DNA from: DATEPR01 sp036503065
Lineage (GTDB): Bacteria; Actinomycetota; Actinomycetes; Mycobacteriales; Pseudonocardiaceae
Direction: 5' to 3'
DNA length: 9,240 bases
NCBI GenBank assembly: GCA_036503065.1
Contig: DASXXM010000098.1
Span: forward strand, 1 to 9,240
Shown here: piece by piece, positions 5,571 through 9,240 of the stretch
Position numbering within the stretch: position 1 is the stretch's first letter
Layout of the letters: each line of letters starts with the position of its first letter
Program-made: the position numbers and the translations under genes
The notes under the pieces: model-generated
Told to the model about the DNA's origin: nothing
What the model saw: the letters and a program-made list of their open reading frames with translations, nothing else
The model's database searches: none

Positions 5571-7942
5571 TGACCTCGACCATTCCGGACCAGGAGATCG
5601 GCCGGGCCCGGCTGCGCAAGGAGGACGCCCGGCTGATCACCGGCCGCACCAGGTGGACCGACAACCTGGTGCTCAACGGCATGCTGCACCTGGCGATGGT
5701 GCGCAGCCCGGTCGCGCACGCCAGGATCACCAACATCGACACGTCGACGGCGCGGTCCATGCCCGGCGTGCTGGCCGTCTACACCGGCGCCGACCTGGCC
5801 GACGAGCAGGGCAGCCTGCCGTGCGCGTGGGTGATCACACCGGACATGAAGGCACCGCCGGCACCGTCGCTGGCCACCGGCACGGTCCACTTCGCCGGTG
5901 AGGCGGTCGCCGTCGTCGTCGCCCGCACCGCGTACGAGGCCGCCGACGCCGCGTCCACTGTGGATGTTGACTACGCCGAACTGCCGGTAGTACTCGACAT
6001 GCCGACGGCCGTCGCGGACGGCGCCGACCTGGTACATCCCGATCTGGGTACGAACATCTCGGCCGTCTGGGCGTTCGACTCCGGCGAGGCCGGGACGGGC
6101 GGCGACGTCGAGGAGGCCATCGCGGCCGCGGAGGTCCTGATCGAGCGGACCTACCGCCAGCAGCGGCTGGTGCCGGCGTTCATGGAGCCGAGGTCGGTCG
6201 TTGTCGACCCGACCGGCGAGCAGTTCACCATGTGGTCGGCCACCCAGATCCCGCACATCCTGCGGCTGATGCTGGCACTGACGCTGGGCGTGCCGGAACA
6301 CAAGGTCCGGGTCATCGCGCCGGACGTCGGCGGCGGCTTCGGCGGCAAGCTCCAGGTCACGCCGGAGGAGGTGATCACGTTCCTGGTCGCGCGGCGGATG
6401 GGCAAGCCGGCGAAGTACACCGAGTCGCGCACCGAGAGCGTGCAGTCCGCGCACCACGGCCGCGACCAGATCCAGAAGCTCACGCTGGCCGCCCGCCGCG
6501 ACGGCACGGTCACCGGGCTGAAGGTGGAACTGCTCGCCGACATGGGTGCCTACCTGCGGCTGGTCACGCCGGGCGTGCCGATCCTCGGCGCGTTCATGTT
6601 CGGCGGGGTCTACAAGTTCCCGGCGTACAAGTTCGTGTGCACCAACGTGTTCACCAACAAGACGCCCACCGACGCCTACCGCGGCGCGGGCCGGCCGGAG
6701 GCCACGTTCGCCATCGAGCGGATGATGGACGAACTGGCCGCCGAACTGGGCATCGACCCGATGGCGGTCCGCGAGCGGAACTGGATCAAGCACGAGGAGT
6801 TCCCGTTCGTCACGGTCTGCGGCCTGACGTTCGACAGCGGCAACTACGAGGCCGCGACGACCCGGGCCACCGAACTATTCGACTATGACGGGCTGCGCGC
6901 CGAGCAGGCCCGCCGCCGTGCCTCCGGTGACCCGGTCCAACTCGGCGTCGGCATCTCGACGTTCACCGAGATGTGCGGGATCGCCCCGTCCCGGGTGCTC
7001 GGCTCGCTCAACTACGGCGCCGGCGGCTGGGAACACGCGGCCATCCGGATGCTGCCATCGGGCAAGGTCGAGGTGGTGACGGGTTCGTCCGCGCACGGGC
7101 AGGGCCACGAGACGGCATGGAGCCAGATCGTCGCCGACCAGCTCGGGGTGCCGTTCGAGGACGTGGAGATCATCCACGGCGACACCCAGTCCTCGCCGAA
7201 GGGCCTGGACACCTACGGGTCGCGCTCGCTGACGGTCGGCGCGATCGCGGTGGTCAAGGCGGCGGACAAGGTGGTCGCCAAGGCTCGGATGGTCGCCGCG
7301 CACCTGCTGGAATGCGCTGAGAGCGACCTGGACTTCGCGGGCGGCTCGTTCACCGTGCGGGGCACCGAGACGTCCACCACGATCCAGGACATCTCACTTG
7401 CCGTGTTCGCCGCGCACAACCTGCCCGACGGGATGGAGCCGTCGCTGGACTCGGACGCCACGTTCGACCCGGAGAACTTCTCGTTCCCGCACGGCACCCA
7501 CCTGTGCGCGGCCGAGGTGGACACCGAGACCGGCCGGGTGCGCATCCGTTCCTACGTGTGCGTCGACGACGTGGGCAAGGTGGTCAACCCGCTCATCGTG
7601 GACGGCCAGGTGCACGGCGGCCTGGCGCAGGGCATCGCCCAGGCCCTGTACGAGGAGGCGGTCCACGACGAGTCCGGGACGCTGACCACGGCGTCGTTCG
7701 CGGACTATCTGCTGCCCTCCGCGGTGGACCTGCCGTCGTTCACCACGGACCGCACCGAGACCCCGGCCACCACGAACCCGTTGGGCGTCAAGGGGGTCGG
7801 CGAGGCCGGCACCATCGCGTCCACCCCGGCCGTGGTGAACGCGATCGTGGACGCGGTGCGCCACCTCGGCGTGACCGATATCGAGATGCCGTGCACGCCG
7901 ATGCGGGTCTGGCGGGCGATCAACGCAGGAGGCGCCAAGTGA
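5570..7942 (+). CDS. coxL: Form II CoxL-type molybdopterin large subunit (aerobic CO dehydrogenase family)
   Basis: This 790-residue catalytic subunit binds the molybdopterin cytosine dinucleotide cofactor and would hydroxylate or oxidise the substrate with water as oxygen source. The N-terminal hammerhead domain (about 15-130) starts IGRARLRKEDARLITG. The cofactor-binding part shows Gln226 in ATQIPH, GGGFGGK (254-260), the active-site loop AYRGAGR (369-375), and the catalytic Glu745 in GVGEAGT. In form I CO dehydrogenase the loop reads AYRCSFR, and its cysteine holds the copper of the Cu-S-Mo centre. Here Gly372 takes that place, so this is form II. Form II enzymes are often annotated as CO dehydrogenase, but CO oxidation is poorly supported and other aldehyde, purine or heterocycle substrates are possible. 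The start is the ATG at 5570; a GTG one codon earlier is less likely. Confidence 0.95.
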   Translation: MTSTIPDQEIGRARLRKEDARLITGRTRWTDNLVLNGMLHLAMVRSPVAHARITNIDTSTARSMPGVLAVYTGADLADEQGSLPCAWVITPDMKAPPAPSLATGTVHFAGEAVAVVVARTAYEAADAASTVDVDYAELPVVLDMPTAVADGADLVHPDLGTNISAVWAFDSGEAGTGGDVEEAIAAAEVLIERTYRQQRLVPAFMEPRSVVVDPTGEQFTMWSATQIPHILRLMLALTLGVPEHKVRVIAPDVGGGFGGKLQVTPEEVITFLVARRMGKPAKYTESRTESVQSAHHGRDQIQKLTLAARRDGTVTGLKVELLADMGAYLRLVTPGVPILGAFMFGGVYKFPAYKFVCTNVFTNKTPTDAYRGAGRPEATFAIERMMDELAAELGIDPMAVRERNWIKHEEFPFVTVCGLTFDSGNYEAATTRATELFDYDGLRAEQARRRASGDPVQLGVGISTFTEMCGIAPSRVLGSLNYGAGGWEHAAIRMLPSGKVEVVTGSSAHGQGHETAWSQIVADQLGVPFEDVEIIHGDTQSSPKGLDTYGSRSLTVGAIAVVKAADKVVAKARMVAAHLLECAESDLDFAGGSFTVRGTETSTTIQDISLAVFAAHNLPDGMEPSLDSDATFDPENFSFPHGTHLCAAEVDTETGRVRIRSYVCVDDVGKVVNPLIVDGQVHGGLAQGIAQALYEEAVHDESGTLTTASFADYLLPSAVDLPSFTTDRTETPATTNPLGVKGVGEAGTIASTPAVVNAIVDAVRHLGVTDIEMPCTPMRVWRAINAGGAK
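7927..7932 (+). promoter_or_regulatory. Ribosome binding site of coxM
   Basis: AGGAGG lies 6 bases before a GTG at 7939, inside the last codons of coxL. It is the strongest Shine-Dalgarno site in the operon and fixes a non-ATG start. Confidence 0.85.
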
Positions 7943-8790
7943 TCCCGGCCGCGTTCGACTACACCGCGCCGTCCACAGTGGACGAGGCGGTGCGCGCACT
8001 CGCCGACGCCGGTGAGGACGCCAAGGTGCTGGGCGGCGGGCAGAGCCTGCTGCCGGTGCTGCGGATGCGCCTCGCCGCGCCGACCACCGTGGTCGACCTC
8101 GGCAGGATCGCCGAGTTGCGTGGCGTCCGGGAGGACGGCGACGCGCTGGTCATCGGCGCCATGACGACGCACTACGACGTGCAGCGCGACCCGCTGGTGC
8201 AGACGCACGCGGCGCTGCTGGCGGCCGCCACGGACACGGTGGCCGACCCGCAGATCCGCCACCGCGGCACGTTCGGCGGCGCGCTGGCGCACGCCGATCC
8301 AGCCGGTGACCTGCTGGCACCGGCGTTGGCGCTGGACGCCGAGATGGTCATCGCCGGACCGTCCGGCCGCCGCACGGTGGCCGCCGCGGACTTCTTCGTC
8401 GACCTGTTCACCACGGCCCTGGCCGCGGACGAGATCCTGGTCGAGGTGCGGGTGCCCAAGTACACCGGCTGGGGCGCCCACTACGAGAAGTTCAACCGGG
8501 TCGCCCAGGCGTGGTCCATCGTGGCGGTCGCGGCCGCGGTCCGGGTGGTGGACGGCACGTTCGCCGAGGCCCGCGTTGGCCTGACCAACATGGGTTCGAC
8601 CCCGATCCGGGCCACCTCGGTGGAACAGGCCCTGGTCGGCCAGCCGGCCACGGCCGAATCGGTCCGCGCGGCCGCGGCGCACGCGCCGGACGGCACGAAT
8701 CCGTCGTCGGACAACAATTCCGACGCCGAGTTCCGCCGGCACCTGGCAACCGTCCTGACCTCGCGCGCAGTGCTCGCGGCGGCCAACTGA
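7939..8790 (+). CDS. coxM: CoxM-type FAD-binding medium subunit
   Basis: This 283-residue flavoprotein subunit takes electrons from the CoxS clusters and passes them to an outside acceptor such as the quinone pool. It starts IPAAFDYTAPSTVDEAV, typical of the family. The two FAD pyrophosphate-binding loops are visible as GGGQSLLP (residues 32-39) and TFGG (111-114), the latter leading into ALAHADPAGD. The usual forms of these motifs are AGGQSL and TIGG, so the changes here are mild. The C-terminal CO_deh_flav_C-like domain follows from about residue 170. The GTG start overlaps the coxL stop by 4 bases (GTGA). The length is normal. The gene is third in the S-L-M order that goes with form II enzymes. 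Confidence 0.94.
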   Translation: MIPAAFDYTAPSTVDEAVRALADAGEDAKVLGGGQSLLPVLRMRLAAPTTVVDLGRIAELRGVREDGDALVIGAMTTHYDVQRDPLVQTHAALLAAATDTVADPQIRHRGTFGGALAHADPAGDLLAPALALDAEMVIAGPSGRRTVAAADFFVDLFTTALAADEILVEVRVPKYTGWGAHYEKFNRVAQAWSIVAVAAAVRVVDGTFAEARVGLTNMGSTPIRATSVEQALVGQPATAESVRAAAAHAPDGTNPSSDNNSDAEFRRHLATVLTSRAVLAAAN

Positions 8791-8793
8791 TCA

Positions 8794-8838
8794 TCGGGTG
8801 CCCTGGGTCGAACCGCTACATCGACCCAGGGCGCCCGA
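8794..8838 (+). terminator. Long hairpin between coxM and coxG
   Basis: CGGGTGCCCTGGGTCGA (8795-8811) pairs with TCGACCCAGGGCGCCCG (8821-8837) over 17 positions, with one G-U wobble and a 9-base loop; a further T-A pair closes the base. It begins 4 bases after the coxM stop. No T run follows, and coxG starts 38 bases later. It may end part of the transcripts or protect the 3' end of the S-L-M message. Confidence 0.7.
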
Positions 8839-8862
8839 CTATGTTGGTGGCACGCAACGAGC

Positions 8863-8869
8863 GAGGAGG
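8863..8869 (+). promoter_or_regulatory. Ribosome binding site of coxG
   Basis: GAGGAGG lies 6 bases before the GTG at 8876, which begins the conserved CoxG N-terminus. Confidence 0.8.
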
Positions 8870-8875
8870 CCAACC

Positions 8876-9240
8876 GTGCGACTGGAGCACCAGTTCTCCG
8901 TGCCGGCGCCACCCGATGTCGTCTGGGCGGCGGTCATCGATCCGGCACGTGTCGCGCCGTGCATGCCGGGCGCCACGCTGACCGAGGTGAACGGGGCCGA
9001 GTTCAGCGGCGGCGTCAAGGTCAAGGTCGGCCCGATCTCCCTGCTGTACAAGGGTTCCGGCCAGTTCCTGGAGACCGACGAGCAGGCTCGCCGGGTGATC
9101 ATCAAGGCGTCCGGCAAGGACTCCCGCGGCAACGTCACCGCGGCCGCCACCGTGACCGTGATGTTGACCGAGGAGCCGGGCGGTACCAAGGGCACGGTCG
9201 TGACGGACCTGACCGTGACCGGCAAACCGGCCCAGTTCGG
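8876..9240 (+). CDS. coxG: CoxG-like SRPBCC-fold protein, N-terminal part
   Basis: The reading frame is open from the GTG at 8876 to the window end, giving 121 complete residues of a protein usually 150-230 residues long. It shows the family pattern: LEHQFSVPAPPDVVWAAVIDP (with Trp17 and Asp22), CMPGA (29-33), then VKVKVGPISLLYKGSG, where KVGP is at 50-53. CoxG proteins have the START/Bet v 1-like SRPBCC fold, with a cavity for a hydrophobic ligand. In A. carboxidovorans CoxG is needed to anchor CO dehydrogenase to the membrane, and recent work on mycobacterial CoxG links it to quinone delivery. It follows coxM after 85 bases and a hairpin, so its expression may be partly separate. No stop is seen, so length and C-terminal tail are unknown. 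Confidence 0.9.
   Translation, partial: MRLEHQFSVPAPPDVVWAAVIDPARVAPCMPGATLTEVNGAEFSGGVKVKVGPISLLYKGSGQFLETDEQARRVIIKASGKDSRGNVTAAATVTVMLTEEPGGTKGTVVTDLTVTGKPAQF

Noticed and set aside
5570..7942. Naming the enzyme a proven CO-oxidising dehydrogenase
   Set aside because: The copper-binding cysteine motif of form I is absent, so only the family name with form II status is supported.
1..9240. Search for tRNA or rRNA genes, CRISPR arrays, insertion sequences and phage genes
   Set aside because: None was seen. No spaced direct repeats, no transposase frames and no terminal inverted repeats with target duplications were found by eye.

Overview
This window is high-GC DNA from an actinomycete. It carries a nearly complete operon for a molybdenum hydroxylase of the aerobic carbon monoxide dehydrogenase (CoxL) family. 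The GC-rich third codon positions, the GTG starts and the GroEL tail ending in GGGDMDF fit a Pseudonocardiales-like actinobacterium. The exact genus cannot be read from the sequence.

Layout: the window opens on the last 22 codons of groEL (1-69). A short tandem repeat and a strong hairpin terminator follow, then a non-coding stretch with several small inverted repeats. Next is a short-chain dehydrogenase/reductase gene (378-1268, +). It converges on a small PspC-domain membrane protein gene (1350-1565, -), with two back-to-back hairpins between them. From 1660 to the right edge every gene is on the + strand and belongs to the cox-like cluster: a MoxR/CoxD AAA+ ATPase, a CoxE-type VWA protein, an XdhC-family maturation protein, then after a 178-base gap the catalytic subunits CoxS ([2Fe-2S]), CoxL (molybdopterin) and CoxM (FAD). 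Finally, past a strong hairpin, comes CoxG (cut by the window end).

How it fits together: S, L and M would form an (alpha-beta-gamma)2 enzyme. Electrons would pass from substrate at the Mo site of L, through the two [2Fe-2S] clusters of S, to the FAD of M. CoxD and CoxE resemble the ATPase/VWA pair that matures the metal site. XdhC-type proteins deliver the sulfurated Mo cofactor to apoenzyme, and CoxG is an SRPBCC-fold protein linked to membrane attachment. The CoxL active-site loop reads AYRGAGR and the order is S-L-M. Both are marks of form II, not the proven CO-oxidising form I (AYRCSFR, M-S-L), so the real substrate is open.

The gene content is a known type and I do not see an undescribed system. 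The parts most worth a second look are non-coding: a perfect 10+10 bp palindrome just before coxS, a long hairpin between coxM and coxG, and a possible leaderless start for the ATPase gene.
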